NCBI RefSeq assembly: GCF_042656585.1
Contig: NZ_JBHSPG010000004.1
Strand: one strand, 5' to 3'
Source: Thalassorhabdus alkalitolerans
GTDB lineage: Bacteria; Bacillota; Bacilli; Bacillales; Marinococcaceae
DNA length: 64,000 nt
Below the pieces are notes generated by a model. It was not told where the DNA came from, did no database searches, and saw only the letters and a program-made list of their open reading frames with translations. The position numbers and the translations under genes were made by a program. Positions 33,505 through 42,449 of the stretch are shown here, piece by piece. The stretch's first letter is position 1. The number at the start of each line of letters is the position of its first letter.

Positions 33505-34005
33505 GTGAGTGAAAAGAATCATAATGTCTCAAGACGTCAATTTCTTACATACACTTTAACGGGTGTAGGTGGATTCATGGCGGCTGGAATGCTTTTACCT
33601 ATGGCTCGGTTTGCAATCGATCCTGTATTGCAGGTAGGAGCGGAAGGTGACTTTATTGCTGTAGCGGAAGTGGATGAGCTGACTGAGGAGCCTCAGCGTT
33701 TTGACTTTAGTTTTGAACAAGAAGACGGCTGGTACACTTCTGAAACGACTAATACAGCTTGGATTTATCAGGAAGGCGACGAAATCGTAGCTCTTTCTCC
33801 AATCTGTACTCACTTAGGATGTACAGTTAACTGGGAGGGTAGCGACGATTACCCTGAGCATTTCTATTGTCCGTGTCATTTTGGCTTATTTGAAAAAGAT
33901 GGAACTAATGTGCCAGGTAGACCTCCAACAGAGCCACTTCATCGCTATGAACTAGAAGTTCGCGATGGCACTGTTTATCTAGGTCGACCAGAACCACAAA
34001 TTTAG
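33505..34005 (+). CDS. qcrA: Menaquinol:cytochrome c reductase Rieske subunit
   Basis: A 166-residue iron-sulfur subunit of the bc-type complex that passes electrons from menaquinol. The N-terminus has a twin-arginine-like SRRQFL before a membrane anchor (about 14-36). Rieske ligands: Cys101 and His103 in CTHLGC, Cys122 and His125 in CPCH, with Cys106/Cys124 as the disulfide pair. Start GTG at 33505 is 6-7 nt after GGGGGGGA; GTG 33502 is an equal in-frame alternative. Confidence 0.96.
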   Translation: MSEKNHNVSRRQFLTYTLTGVGGFMAAGMLLPMARFAIDPVLQVGAEGDFIAVAEVDELTEEPQRFDFSFEQEDGWYTSETTNTAWIYQEGDEIVALSPICTHLGCTVNWEGSDDYPEHFYCPCHFGLFEKDGTNVPGRPPTEPLHRYELEVRDGTVYLGRPEPQI

Positions 34006-34019
34006 GAGGGGCGTCATCC

Positions 34020-34691
34020 ATGCTTCAACGAGTTTATGATTGGATTGATGAACGCCTGGACATTACACCGATGTGGCGAGATATTGCCGATCATGAGGTG
34101 CCTGAGCATGTTAACCCGGCACATCACTTTTCGGCATTTGTTTACTGCTTCGGCGGACTAACTTTCTTTATTACAGTTATTCAAATCTTGTCCGGGATGT
34201 TCTTGACCATGTACTATGTACCCGATATCGTTAATGCCTATGAATCTGTAAGGTATCTCCAGAGTGAGGTTGCTTTTGGAATGATTGTCCGGGGCATGCA
34301 CCACTGGGGAGCTAGTTTAGTAATTGTAATGATGTTCCTACATACGCTGCGCGTATTCTTCACAGGAGCGTACAAAAAACCGCGTGAACTTAACTGGGTT
34401 GTAGGTGTACTTATTTTCTTTACAATGCTCGCTTTAGGTTTTACTGGATACTTATTGCCTTGGGATATGAAAGCATATTTCGCAACTGTCGTAGGACTTG
34501 AGATTGCTGAAGCCGTTCCGTTTGTCGGTGAATTGGCAGCTACATTGCTTGCCGGCGGTGAAATTATTGGTGCCCAGACTCTGACCCGATTCTTCGCTAT
34601 TCATGTATTCTTCTTGCCTGGCGCTTTATTGGGACTTATGGCGGCACACTTTATTATGATCAGAAGACAAGGTATCTCTGGCCCATTGTAG
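34020..34691 (+). CDS. qcrB: Menaquinol:cytochrome c reductase cytochrome b subunit
   Basis: A 223-residue cytochrome b (b6-like length) with four membrane helices and the His pairs that hold two hemes (MHHWGASL and FAIHVFFLPG blocks). Cys43 in FVYCFGG is kept; in B. subtilis this Cys binds an extra covalent heme. Start ATG at 34020 after AGGAGGGG, 14 nt behind qcrA. Confidence 0.97.
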   Translation: MLQRVYDWIDERLDITPMWRDIADHEVPEHVNPAHHFSAFVYCFGGLTFFITVIQILSGMFLTMYYVPDIVNAYESVRYLQSEVAFGMIVRGMHHWGASLVIVMMFLHTLRVFFTGAYKKPRELNWVVGVLIFFTMLALGFTGYLLPWDMKAYFATVVGLEIAEAVPFVGELAATLLAGGEIIGAQTLTRFFAIHVFFLPGALLGLMAAHFIMIRRQGISGPL

Positions 34692-34745
34692 GCCTCAGCG
34701 TTACTGATTATTTGTTTTTTGTACTGAGACTGAGGAGGGAAACCG

Positions 34746-35576
34746 ATGCATCGTGGAAAAGGTATGAGGTTCGTTGGGGACTCCCGTGTTCCTGCTGACC
34801 GTAAACCCAATATTCCTAAAGACTATTCGGAATATCCGGGTAAGACCGAAGCCTTTTGGCCAAACTTTCTTTTGCGTGAATGGATGGTCGGGGCTGTCTT
34901 TCTCATTGGGTATTTGTGTTTAACTATTGCACATCCAGCACCACTGGAGCGCGTGGCTGATCCAACGGACTCTGGCTATATTCCTTTGCCGGACTGGTAT
35001 TTCTTATTTTTATACCAGCTTTTAAAGTATGAGTTTGCTGCCGGGGCCTATACGGTTGTTGGAGCTGTAATTATCCCGGGACTTGCTTTTGGGGCACTTC
35101 TTCTTGCACCTTGGCTTGATACAGGGAAAGAAAGAAGAGCGTCTCGTCGTCCGATTGCAAGTGCAATGATGTTTCTTGGTGTTATTGCTACCATTTATCT
35201 TACTTGGGAATCTGTAGACCAGCATGACTGGGAAGCGGCAGCTGAACAAGGTGAGATGATGGACGAGGACGATTTGGTTGATATTGTGGAAGATCATGAG
35301 GGTTATGACATTTACGTTGAGCAAGGCTGTATCGGCTGTCACGGTGACCAGATGGAAGGCGCCGGAGCAGCAGGTCCTGACCTGTATGATGTACCTTATG
35401 ATGTTGATCAAATTGCTGAAATTGCCGTAGAAGGTATTGGAGAAATGCCTGGAGTATTTGACGGCAGTGACGAAGAGCTTGAAATTCTTGCTGAATACAT
35501 CGCCGCTAACGGACAGCCTGATGGAGAAGGCAACGGCGGAGATGATGAAGACGACGAGGAAGAAGAAGAAGAATAA
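34746..35576 (+). CDS. qcrC: Menaquinol:cytochrome c reductase subunit IV / cytochrome c fusion
   Basis: A 276-residue fusion of a three-helix subunit IV-like part (hydrophobic about 47-63, 103-121 and 138-154; PDWYFLF motif) and a c-type cytochrome domain with heme-binding CIGCH (195-199) and Met234 as likely axial ligand. B. subtilis QcrC has 255 residues; the extra length is a C-terminal tail (about 257-276) of almost only Gly, Asp and Glu. This outward-facing acidic tail fits life in salt. Start ATG at 34746 after GAGGAGGGA. Confidence 0.96.
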   Translation: MHRGKGMRFVGDSRVPADRKPNIPKDYSEYPGKTEAFWPNFLLREWMVGAVFLIGYLCLTIAHPAPLERVADPTDSGYIPLPDWYFLFLYQLLKYEFAAGAYTVVGAVIIPGLAFGALLLAPWLDTGKERRASRRPIASAMMFLGVIATIYLTWESVDQHDWEAAAEQGEMMDEDDLVDIVEDHEGYDIYVEQGCIGCHGDQMEGAGAAGPDLYDVPYDVDQIAEIAVEGIGEMPGVFDGSDEELEILAEYIAANGQPDGEGNGGDDEDDEEEEEE

Positions 35577-35584
35577 GGATTACT

Positions 35585-35618
35585 GAAAAAGCTGACTGAA
35601 AGGTCAGCTTTTTCTTGT
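35585..35618 (+). terminator. Terminator of the qcr operon
   Basis: GAAAAAGCTGAC (35585-35596) pairs with GTCAGCTTTTTC (35603-35614), 12 perfect pairs with the T run in the stem. Confidence 0.9.
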
Positions 35619-35737
35619 AGATGAGTGTATCCCACTGTACATAAAACCTCTGCTAATGCAGCAGATTCTGCAGAGGATCAGGAAAAGAGCAGGGAGCAAC
35701 ACGGGATGACAAAGTTGGAAACGGGGAATGATATTTC

Positions 35738-36334
35738 ATGTCAAAATTGCTGTACTGGCTGGCTTCTCCCTTCATGCTGGCCGTTCTGCTGATTATAAAT
35801 ATCCTTGGGACGATTTATGGATACTGGTGGTACAAAGATCAACTTGCGATCACCCCCACTCACTTTTTGGTTTTTGTACCAGACAGCCCGACCGCAAGTT
35901 TATTTTTTTGCTTTGTACTTGCTTTGTTTTTGTTTAGAAAAAATAACGGTTTAATCGAAGCTTTGGCGGCAGTAACGCTGGTAAAGTATGGGATATGGGC
36001 TGTCGTAATGAACATCGTGCCCGGTTTTATGGGGGCAGAACTCGGGTGGCAGAATTATCTGCTGATCGCTTCTCACCTTGGCATGGCCATTCAAGGTCTG
36101 TTGTTTGCTCCTTTTTACCGTATAAAGGTATGGCACCTGGCTGTTGTGTCGGTCTGGACGCTGCACAATGATGTTATAGATTACATCTACGGCATGCATC
36201 CATGGGTTTCCGGGCTTTTAACAGATCACATCCACCATGTTGCATACTTTACATTCTGGCTTTCCATCGGTTCTATCTGGATCGTGTATGTAACTGGTGT
36301 CAGAAGCGAGCGCAAAAAACTGCAGCTTCCTTAG
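35738..36334 (+). CDS. ypjA: YpjA-like membrane protein (DUF1405)
   Basis: A 198-residue protein with about six membrane helices, e.g. 9-30, 42-64, 76-93, 100-122. DUF1405 members are of unknown function and commonly follow the qcr genes, as here and in B. subtilis (YpjA, 185 residues). Start ATG at 35738; the binding site (AACGGGGAATG) is weak and distant. The gap before it (35619-35737) holds a small stem, CCTCTGC/GCAGAGG (35647-35653 / 35670-35676). Confidence 0.82.
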   Translation: MSKLLYWLASPFMLAVLLIINILGTIYGYWWYKDQLAITPTHFLVFVPDSPTASLFFCFVLALFLFRKNNGLIEALAAVTLVKYGIWAVVMNIVPGFMGAELGWQNYLLIASHLGMAIQGLLFAPFYRIKVWHLAVVSVWTLHNDVIDYIYGMHPWVSGLLTDHIHHVAYFTFWLSIGSIWIVYVTGVRSERKKLQLP

Positions 36335-36406
36335 CAACCCTTTCCTTTGTTCTACTCTTGTCCAAAAAAGCATAAGGATGAGAGAGAGGAAAAAGGAGGG
36401 AAAACG

Positions 36407-37192
36407 TTGCGTGTTTGTGTATGCTTCCTATTAGTCGTTGTTCATATAAGCTTTCTGTTCAATGGTCAAGCGCTGGCTGATGACACAGTTGACTTCCATT
36501 CACTAAATAAAAAAGCGGATATGGCACTGCGCCTCGTGCAAGAAGAAAGATATGAAGAGGGCAAGCAGGTACTTAACTGGATAGGAGACAGGCTTCCGGA
36601 AATGGACTATGAAAAGGAAGATCTGAATTCAAGAGATATGGGCACCTTAATACGAGCTTATGAAGGAGCACAGGAGGGCGTGACAGCTGCTGATCTTCCG
36701 CCGGAAGAGAGAGTCCGCCATCTTCTTACTTTCAGACTTGCTCTAGACAGTGTAATCAGCAGGGAAAATCCCTTATGGAAAAAAACAGAGCCTACGCTTC
36801 AAGAAAAGCTGAAGGAAGTGTACCAGCATGCAGTGAATCAGGAAGAGCAGGAAGCCCAGCGTGTTTTTAATGAGTGGCTGAGACAGTTTGAGATCATTCG
36901 CCCTGCTTTTACAATACGTGAAGAACCGGCTGTTTATGAACGGGTTTCTTCTTATGTAAAGTTTATGGATCAAAACAGAAGGGAATGGCTTCAGGAAGAT
37001 GGGGGAGAACACTTAGAAAAGCTGGAAAAGGAAATGAAGTCTCTTTTTCATCCAGAAAACCGAGATTCTGCTATTGATCCATCCCTGCTTTGGGTGATGA
37101 TATCAGTAGGAGGAATGGTCATTCTTTCTCTTACCTATGCAGGGTGGAAGAAATATAAGGGAGAAAAAGGACGGGAAAAAATGAAGCAGTAG
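36407..37192 (+). CDS. ypjB: Sporulation protein YpjB
   Basis: A 261-residue exported, membrane-anchored protein: signal sequence (RVCVCFLLVVVHISFLF) ending near ALADD, a long helical outer domain, and a C-terminal membrane helix at about 228-247 followed by a basic tail. This is the layout of the Spore_YpjB family; in B. subtilis the gene is expressed in the mother cell under SigE and has a mild role. Start TTG at 36407, 6 nt after AAAGGAGGG (36392-36400); the in-frame ATG at 36347 lacks a binding site. No clear SigE box was found. Confidence 0.85.
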   Translation: MRVCVCFLLVVVHISFLFNGQALADDTVDFHSLNKKADMALRLVQEERYEEGKQVLNWIGDRLPEMDYEKEDLNSRDMGTLIRAYEGAQEGVTAADLPPEERVRHLLTFRLALDSVISRENPLWKKTEPTLQEKLKEVYQHAVNQEEQEAQRVFNEWLRQFEIIRPAFTIREEPAVYERVSSYVKFMDQNRREWLQEDGGEHLEKLEKEMKSLFHPENRDSAIDPSLLWVMISVGGMVILSLTYAGWKKYKGEKGREKMKQ

Positions 37193-37222
37193 AATCTGTC
37201 ACAAAGGCTTAAAACGTTTCGA

Positions 37223-37251
37223 TTGACGCCTTACAGCGGATTCAGTAAAAT
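37223..37251 (+). promoter_or_regulatory. SigA promoter of the zinc protease gene
   Basis: TTGACG (37223-37228), 17-nt spacer, TAAAAT (37246-37251), 41 nt before the start. Confidence 0.7.
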
Positions 37252-37292
37252 AATAGGTAAATAGAGATAGATTGGAGGGTGGAGGTGAAATT

Positions 37293-37976
37293 ATGAGTTT
37301 AACAATGATGATTATTTATTTCGGGCTTCTCATTTTGATCCCGATTTGGGCGCAAATGCGAGTGAAAAGCGCTTATAGAAAGTATTCACAGGTTCAGAAC
37401 TCCTCAGGGATGAGCGGAGCTGACGTGGCAAGGAAGATCCTCGACGAAAATGGACTTTTTGATGTAGCGGTTGAGCCGGTCAAAGGTCAGCTTACTGACC
37501 ATTATGATCCCCGTTCCAAAGTTGTAAGGCTTTCAGAAGGAAACTATTACGGTCAGTCTGTAGCTGGTGCAGCTGTGGCAGCCCATGAGGTTGGTCACGC
37601 TATTCAGGATGCAGAAGACTATGCATTCCTTCGTTTCCGCCATGCCTTAGTTCCCATTGCAAACTTTGGATCCAATATTTCTTTCTTCCTCATTCTTGCG
37701 GGTATCCTTATGCAGGCTTCAGGTATGTTGCTGTTAGGGATTGTTTTCATGTCAGCAGCAGTGCTTTTCCAAGTGGTAACTCTGCCGGTTGAATTTAACG
37801 CTTCCAGTCGTGCGATGCACCAGGTCGTAGCCACTGGGATTATAAGAAATGATGAAGAACGTGAAACGAGAAAGGTACTAGATGCAGCAGCCTTGACATA
37901 CGTTGCAGCAGCACTAGTGGCAGTTCTTGAATTGGTTCGTTTTGTGATGATGTATTTCATGATGAACGACGACTAA
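37293..37976 (+). CDS. yugP: Membrane zinc metallopeptidase (YugP family)
   Basis: A 227-residue membrane protease. One N-terminal helix (5-20) is followed by the zinc motif AAHEVGHAIQ at about 94-103 and by several later helices; Glu153 in VEFNASSRAM is a candidate third ligand. The family (DUF/Zn_peptidase_2) includes B. subtilis YugP; substrate unknown. Start ATG at 37293 after GGAGGTG; an upstream ATG at 37272 is too close to the site to be used. The stop codon lies inside the stem of a bidirectional terminator. Confidence 0.9.
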   Translation: MSLTMMIIYFGLLILIPIWAQMRVKSAYRKYSQVQNSSGMSGADVARKILDENGLFDVAVEPVKGQLTDHYDPRSKVVRLSEGNYYGQSVAGAAVAAHEVGHAIQDAEDYAFLRFRHALVPIANFGSNISFFLILAGILMQASGMLLLGIVFMSAAVLFQVVTLPVEFNASSRAMHQVVATGIIRNDEERETRKVLDAAALTYVAAALVAVLELVRFVMMYFMMNDD

Positions 37977-38007
37977 AAAAACCTCCAATCTGGAGGTTTT
38001 TTTAGTC
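37971..38007. terminator. Bidirectional terminator between yugP and ypjC
   Basis: GACTAAAAAAACCTCC (37971-37986) and GGAGGTTTTTTTAGTC (37992-38007), 16 perfect pairs around a 5-nt loop, with A and T tracts on both sides. It serves the convergent yugP (+) and ypjC (-) genes. Confidence 0.95.
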
Positions 38008-38038
38008 GGTCCACTTTATAAAGGGCACCTGCCAGGGC

Positions 38039-38914
38039 TTACTGGTGCCCTAATGGCTTTTTGTTTTCATCGAGCGTGAATCCTTCACCAGAAACATCCT
38101 GAACGTCGTTAATGGTGACAAAGGCATGAGGATCAATGCGAGTAACCAGGTTTTTCAGCCTCATTAGCTCACTTCTCCCGACCACACAGTAAAGAACTTC
38201 TTTTCTTGAACCGGTAAAGCTTCCTTTTCCTTGTAATGTCGTCGCTCCTCTATCCATTTCCTTTAAAATAGCCTCCGCGATCTCAGGAGCTTTTTCAGAA
38301 ATAATAAATGAAGCTTTTGCAGAATAGGCTCCCTGCTGGATAAGGTCTATGACTTTTGCGGCAACAAAAACTGCAAGCAGTGTATACATGGCTTCCCGGT
38401 AATTCAAGTAAATCAAAGAGGAAGCTATGACTATACAATCAAAGGCAAATAACGTTTTCCCCATACTCCATCCGAAATAGCGAAAGCCCAGCTTGGCAAT
38501 AATGTCCGCTCCACCGGTGGTTCCTCCGTAGCGAAAGACAATACCTAATCCGACACCAAGAAACACCCCTGCAATTAAGGCGACCAGAGTCATATCTTCA
38601 TCAAGAGGAAGATGTACGACGGGGTAGACTTGAAAAAGCCACAGAAAAAAAGAAAGACCGATGGTGCCAATGACAGTGTAAGCAAATGCCGTTCTTCCCA
38701 GTATTCGATAACCAATGACGAAAAGAGGAATGTTTAATGCTAAATTAGAAAACGCAGGGTCTATCGTAAACATAAAATATAAAATTAAGGTAATACCTGT
38801 AAAGCCTCCATCTGCCAGGTTATTTTGCATATTAAAGTAGACGAGCCCAAAGGCCATCACCCCAGAACCCAGTAAAACAAAAATACAATTTTTCAGATGT
38901 TTTCCTATGCTCAA
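38039..38914 (-). CDS. ypjC: YitT-family membrane protein YpjC (DUF161/DUF2179)
   Basis: A 291-residue protein with about six membrane helices (DUF161) and a soluble C-terminal DUF2179 domain (about 205-280, with GATTLQGKGSFTGS and LYCVVGRSEL). B. subtilis has several paralogs (YpjC, YitT, YqfU, YxkD, YvjA); location identifies this as YpjC. Role unknown, a transporter is often guessed. Start TTG at 38914 on the minus strand, 7 nt after GAGGAGG (38922-38928). One of only two minus-strand genes seen. Confidence 0.88.
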   Translation of the reverse strand: MSIGKHLKNCIFVLLGSGVMAFGLVYFNMQNNLADGGFTGITLILYFMFTIDPAFSNLALNIPLFVIGYRILGRTAFAYTVIGTIGLSFFLWLFQVYPVVHLPLDEDMTLVALIAGVFLGVGLGIVFRYGGTTGGADIIAKLGFRYFGWSMGKTLFAFDCIVIASSLIYLNYREAMYTLLAVFVAAKVIDLIQQGAYSAKASFIISEKAPEIAEAILKEMDRGATTLQGKGSFTGSRKEVLYCVVGRSELMRLKNLVTRIDPHAFVTINDVQDVSGEGFTLDENKKPLGHQ

Positions 38915-38961
38915 AATTACTGCCTCCTCGGATGAAACGAAAACTTAGTAAAGCCTTATTC

Positions 38962-38990
38962 ATTATAAGGGATTGAAAAAGGGCGAGCAA
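38962..38990 (-). promoter_or_regulatory. Promoter of ypjC
   Basis: On the minus strand TTGCTC (38990-38985), 17-nt spacer, TATAAT (38967-38962), 48 nt before the TTG start. Confidence 0.6.
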
Positions 38991-39056
38991 CGAACAACAT
39001 GATTGTCAAACAGCTTTTCTTTCGCTACCATAAGGGAGAAGTGCGAGGTGGAAACA

Positions 39057-39398
39057 ATGGAGAGAAAAACCATGGAACAAATGCAAAAAGAAGTTGATGA
39101 GTATATTGGCCAATTTAAAGAAGGGTACTTCAGCCCGCTTGCTATGCTTGCAAGGATGACAGAAGAAGTGGGTGAGCTTGCCCGCGAAGTTAATCATCTG
39201 TATGGAGAAAAGCCTAAAAAGTCCACTGAAGATGTAAAAGCAATGGAGCAGGAGATTGGAGACATGATGTTTGTCCTTATTTGCTTTGCTAATTCTTTGG
39301 ATATTAATATGGAAGAATCCTTTGATCTGGTAATGGAAAAGTTTAATACGAGAGATAAGGATCGATGGACGAAAATAAATGAAGGGGATGATCAGTAA
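39057..39398 (+). CDS. ypjD: MazG-like nucleotide pyrophosphohydrolase YpjD
   Basis: A 113-residue all-helical protein (111 in B. subtilis). The metal-binding layout of MazG enzymes is visible: EEVGELAREV (about 29-38) followed by EQEIGDMMFVL, giving ExxE and ExxD. Such enzymes hydrolyse NTPs to NMP and pyrophosphate and can remove damaged nucleotides. Start ATG at 39057 (MERKTMEQMQ) after GAGGTGG; an 18-residue longer reading lacks a binding site. The stop overlaps dapB by one base. Confidence 0.92.
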   Translation: MERKTMEQMQKEVDEYIGQFKEGYFSPLAMLARMTEEVGELAREVNHLYGEKPKKSTEDVKAMEQEIGDMMFVLICFANSLDINMEESFDLVMEKFNTRDKDRWTKINEGDDQ

Positions 39399-40201
39399 TG
39401 GCTGAAACGATTCGAGTGATTATAGCAGGGCCGCGAGGAAACATGGGGAAAGAGGCAGTGTTATTAGTTAACAGGACACCTACCCTTGAGTTAGTAGCAG
39501 CAGTTGATTCAAGAAACGAAGGAAAGGAATTAAGAGAAGTTGAAGGGATGCCTGATGAATCAGCGAGAGTGTACACAGATATGGAACGATGCCTTCAGGA
39601 CGTGGAAGCAGATGTTCTCATAGATCTTACGAACCCTGAAGCAGGAAAAGTACATATGGATTTAGCGTTAGATTATAATGTCCGTCCGGTAGTCGGGACA
39701 ACAGGGTTTACAGAAGAGGATGTAAAGCGCCTGCGAAAGAAAGCTGAGGACAAAGAGCTTGGAGCGATCATTGCCCCTAACTTTGCTGTAGGTGCTGTAT
39801 TAATGATGAAATTTTCCCAGATGGCAGCAAAGTATTTTGAAGACGTTGAAATTATAGAAAAGCACCATGACAGAAAGCTTGATGCACCCTCTGGCACAGC
39901 AATCAAAACGGCGCAACTAATTAGTGAAGTAAGAGAAGAGAAAAAGCAGGGGCATCCAGACGAAAAAGAAGAATGGGAAGGTGCAAGAGGAGCTGGTATG
40001 GAAGGTATGCACATTCACAGCATCCGTCTGCCGGGCCTTGTGGCACACCAGGAAGTGATGTTTGGCAGCAGTGGACAGACTCTTACCATAAAGCATGATT
40101 CCATTAACCGAGAATCGTTTATGCCTGGTGTAAAGCTCGCAGTGGAAACTGCAATGAAACTTGATACTCTTGTATACGGCTTAGAAAATATAATGGAATA
40201 A
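39398..40201 (+). CDS. dapB: 4-hydroxy-tetrahydrodipicolinate reductase
   Basis: A 267-residue NAD(P)H enzyme of lysine and diaminopimelate synthesis, so also of cell wall and spore dipicolinate precursors. GPRGNMGKEAV (cofactor loop, about 11-21), VGTTGF, the catalytic EKHHDRKLDAPSGTA and VAHQEVMFG blocks are present. The usual GxxGxxG appears as GPRGNMG. Start ATG at 39398 shares a base with the ypjD stop. Confidence 0.97.
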   Translation: MAETIRVIIAGPRGNMGKEAVLLVNRTPTLELVAAVDSRNEGKELREVEGMPDESARVYTDMERCLQDVEADVLIDLTNPEAGKVHMDLALDYNVRPVVGTTGFTEEDVKRLRKKAEDKELGAIIAPNFAVGAVLMMKFSQMAAKYFEDVEIIEKHHDRKLDAPSGTAIKTAQLISEVREEKKQGHPDEKEEWEGARGAGMEGMHIHSIRLPGLVAHQEVMFGSSGQTLTIKHDSINRESFMPGVKLAVETAMKLDTLVYGLENIME

Positions 40202-40210
40202 GGTGATCTG

Positions 40211-40618
40211 ATGAATATAGCTTTGATTGCTCATGATCAAAAGAAGCAGGATATGGTCACGTTTACTATAGAAGCAAAAGAGATATTAAAAGATCACAAA
40301 CTATATGCAACAGGAACTACAGGAAAGAGAATTACAGAAGCTGCGAATCTGGATGTAACTCGCTTTTTATCTGGACCTCTTGGAGGAGACCAGCAAATTG
40401 GTTCACTTGTCGCAAGTAATGATATTGATTTGGTTATTTTTTTCCGCGATCCTTTAATGGCCCAGCCTCATGAGCCGGATATTTCAGCCTTGTTGCGTTT
40501 ATGTGATGTACATAACGTGCCTGCTGCCACGAATCCAGTCAGTGCCAGAGTAATGATAAAAGCCCTTCATGAGGGGCTGATTCCATCTAGACAAGATATT
40601 GCCGGAGGAGCGGAATGA
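40211..40618 (+). CDS. mgsA: Methylglyoxal synthase
   Basis: A 135-residue enzyme turning dihydroxyacetone phosphate into methylglyoxal, a bypass used when sugar phosphates build up. Signatures: AHDQKKQDM with the catalytic His, GTTGKRI (phosphate site), SGPLGGDQQIG and FFRDPL with the catalytic Asp. Start ATG at 40211 after AAGGTGATCT. Its product is toxic and is handled in part by bacillithiol; the next two genes make that thiol. Confidence 0.96.
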   Translation: MNIALIAHDQKKQDMVTFTIEAKEILKDHKLYATGTTGKRITEAANLDVTRFLSGPLGGDQQIGSLVASNDIDLVIFFRDPLMAQPHEPDISALLRLCDVHNVPAATNPVSARVMIKALHEGLIPSRQDIAGGAE

Positions 40619-41307
40619 ATAGAGCTGATATATTAGCTGTCGGAGCCCACCCGGACGATGTAGAAATCGGCATGGGAGGGACCCTTGCAAAACATGTGGA
40701 GAAAGGAGCAAAGGTGGCCCTTTGCTCTCTTACCAAAGGAGAGCTGTCATCAAATGGTACAGTGGAAGAACGACAGCAGGAAGCAAGAGAGGCTGCTGAG
40801 GTGTTGGGCGTACAAAGGTATCAGCTTGAATTTAGTGATCGTTCATTGCATACAGAAGGAGAGGATTTTACAGAACTCGTGGCTTTAATTCGAGCTGTAA
40901 AGCCTAAGGTGGTATTTGCTCCTATGCCCGATCGGCATCCTGATCACGGCATGTGCGGAAAGATCGTAAAGGAAGCAGTCTTTAACGCCAAAATCAAAAA
41001 ATACCAAGCCTTTCATACCGAAGCTCATAAAGCGGATGCTTTGCATTTTTACATGATAAACGGTATCCAGGAAGCGGACTTTTATGTGGACATATCAGCT
41101 TACATAGAGAAAAAGATTAAAGCTCTTTCCTGCTATAAAAGCCAGTTTGAAAAACGAGAAGGAACAATAGAAACCCCGTTGACGAATGGATATGTGGAAG
41201 GGGTTCGTGCCCGGGAATACGTTTTTGGCAAACAAGCAGGTGTGGGGTATGCAGAAGCATTCATAAAAGACAGCCCTCTTCTTATTGACAATCTATTAGG
41301 AGTATAG
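40615..41307 (+). CDS. bshB1: N-acetylglucosaminyl-malate deacetylase (bacillithiol synthesis)
   Basis: A 230-residue zinc deacetylase of the LmbE family, second step of bacillithiol synthesis. Zinc motif GAHPDDVEIGMGG (about 9-21) and PDRHPDHGMC, holding the third ligand, are clear. Start ATG at 40615 overlaps the mgsA stop (ATGA) after GCCGGAGGAG. Followed at 2 nt by bshA. Confidence 0.95.
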   Translation: MNRADILAVGAHPDDVEIGMGGTLAKHVEKGAKVALCSLTKGELSSNGTVEERQQEAREAAEVLGVQRYQLEFSDRSLHTEGEDFTELVALIRAVKPKVVFAPMPDRHPDHGMCGKIVKEAVFNAKIKKYQAFHTEAHKADALHFYMINGIQEADFYVDISAYIEKKIKALSCYKSQFEKREGTIETPLTNGYVEGVRAREYVFGKQAGVGYAEAFIKDSPLLIDNLLGV

Positions 41308-41309
41308 CC

Positions 41310-42449
41310 ATGAGAAAATTGAAAATAGGAATTACCTGTTATCCAAGTGTCGGAGGCTCAGGGGTGATTGCAACTGAATTGGGGAAATTGTTAGCTGAAA
41401 GGGGCCATGAAATCCATTTTATTTCATCTAGTCTTCCTTTTCGATTAAATAAAGTGTATTCAAACATCTATTATCATGAAGTAGAAGTAAACCAATATGA
41501 AGTGTTTAAATACCCTCCTTATTCTTTGACGCTGGCAAGTAAAATGGCAGAAGTAATTAATGAGGAGGACCTTGATATTCTTCATGTCCATTATGCAGTC
41601 CCTCACGCAGTTTGTGCTTTGCTTGCCAAGGATATGACCGAGCGGGATGTTAAAATTATCACGACTCTGCACGGTACAGATATAACGGTTTTAGGATATG
41701 ATCCTTCCTTAAAAGAAATTATCAAATACGGAATTAACCGCTCTGATGTGGTCACAGCCGTCTCATATGACCTGGTCAGGCAGACCAGGGAAATGTTTCA
41801 TACCGACAGAGCAATAGAAACAGTGTACAACTTTATTGACGAACGTGTATATCAGGAAAAAGAAGTACCAGGTTTACGGGAGGCCTATGGAATAAAAGAA
41901 GGGGAAAAAGTGATTATCCACGTTTCCAACTTTCGGCCGGTGAAAAGGATAACAGATGTAATCGAAGCATTCTCAGTCGTAGCCTCGCAAATGGAAGCCA
42001 GGCTTTTAATGGTAGGAGACGGGCCGGAAAAAAACAAGGCAGCAGAAGTTTCCAGAAAACTAGGTATTGAAGATAAAGTTAAATTTCTAGGCAATCAAAA
42101 ACATATAGCAGACCTGTTATCTATTTCTGATGTCATGTTTCTGTTATCTGAAAAAGAAAGCTTTGGCCTGGCAGCTTTAGAAGCGATGGCATGCGGAGTT
42201 CCTGTAGTCGGCACAGCGGTCGGGGGAATACCGGAAGTAGTTCTCGATGGAGAAACAGGTTTTATCACTCCGCCAGAAGATCCTGTGACAGCAGGTGAAA
42301 AAGCTGTTGAGCTTTTAGGAAACGAAAGCTTATACAAAAAGCTGTCGGTTTCTTCAAAGGAAAGGGCGCAGCAGCAGTTCTCATCGTTTTCCATTGTTGA
42401 GCAATATGAATCAATTTACAAAACAGCACTAGAAAACGAGGAAAATTAA
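41310..42449 (+). CDS. bshA: N-acetylglucosaminyl-malate synthase (bacillithiol synthesis)
   Basis: A 379-residue GT4-family glycosyltransferase joining UDP-GlcNAc to L-malate, the first step to bacillithiol. N-terminal CYPSVGGSGVIATELG loop (about 11-26), SNFRPVKR, and the C-terminal ExxxxxxxE motif ESFGLAALEAMACGVPVV are present. Start ATG at 41310. The final ligase BshC is not in the window. Confidence 0.95.
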   Translation: MRKLKIGITCYPSVGGSGVIATELGKLLAERGHEIHFISSSLPFRLNKVYSNIYYHEVEVNQYEVFKYPPYSLTLASKMAEVINEEDLDILHVHYAVPHAVCALLAKDMTERDVKIITTLHGTDITVLGYDPSLKEIIKYGINRSDVVTAVSYDLVRQTREMFHTDRAIETVYNFIDERVYQEKEVPGLREAYGIKEGEKVIIHVSNFRPVKRITDVIEAFSVVASQMEARLLMVGDGPEKNKAAEVSRKLGIEDKVKFLGNQKHIADLLSISDVMFLLSEKESFGLAALEAMACGVPVVGTAVGGIPEVVLDGETGFITPPEDPVTAGEKAVELLGNESLYKKLSVSSKERAQQQFSSFSIVEQYESIYKTALENEEN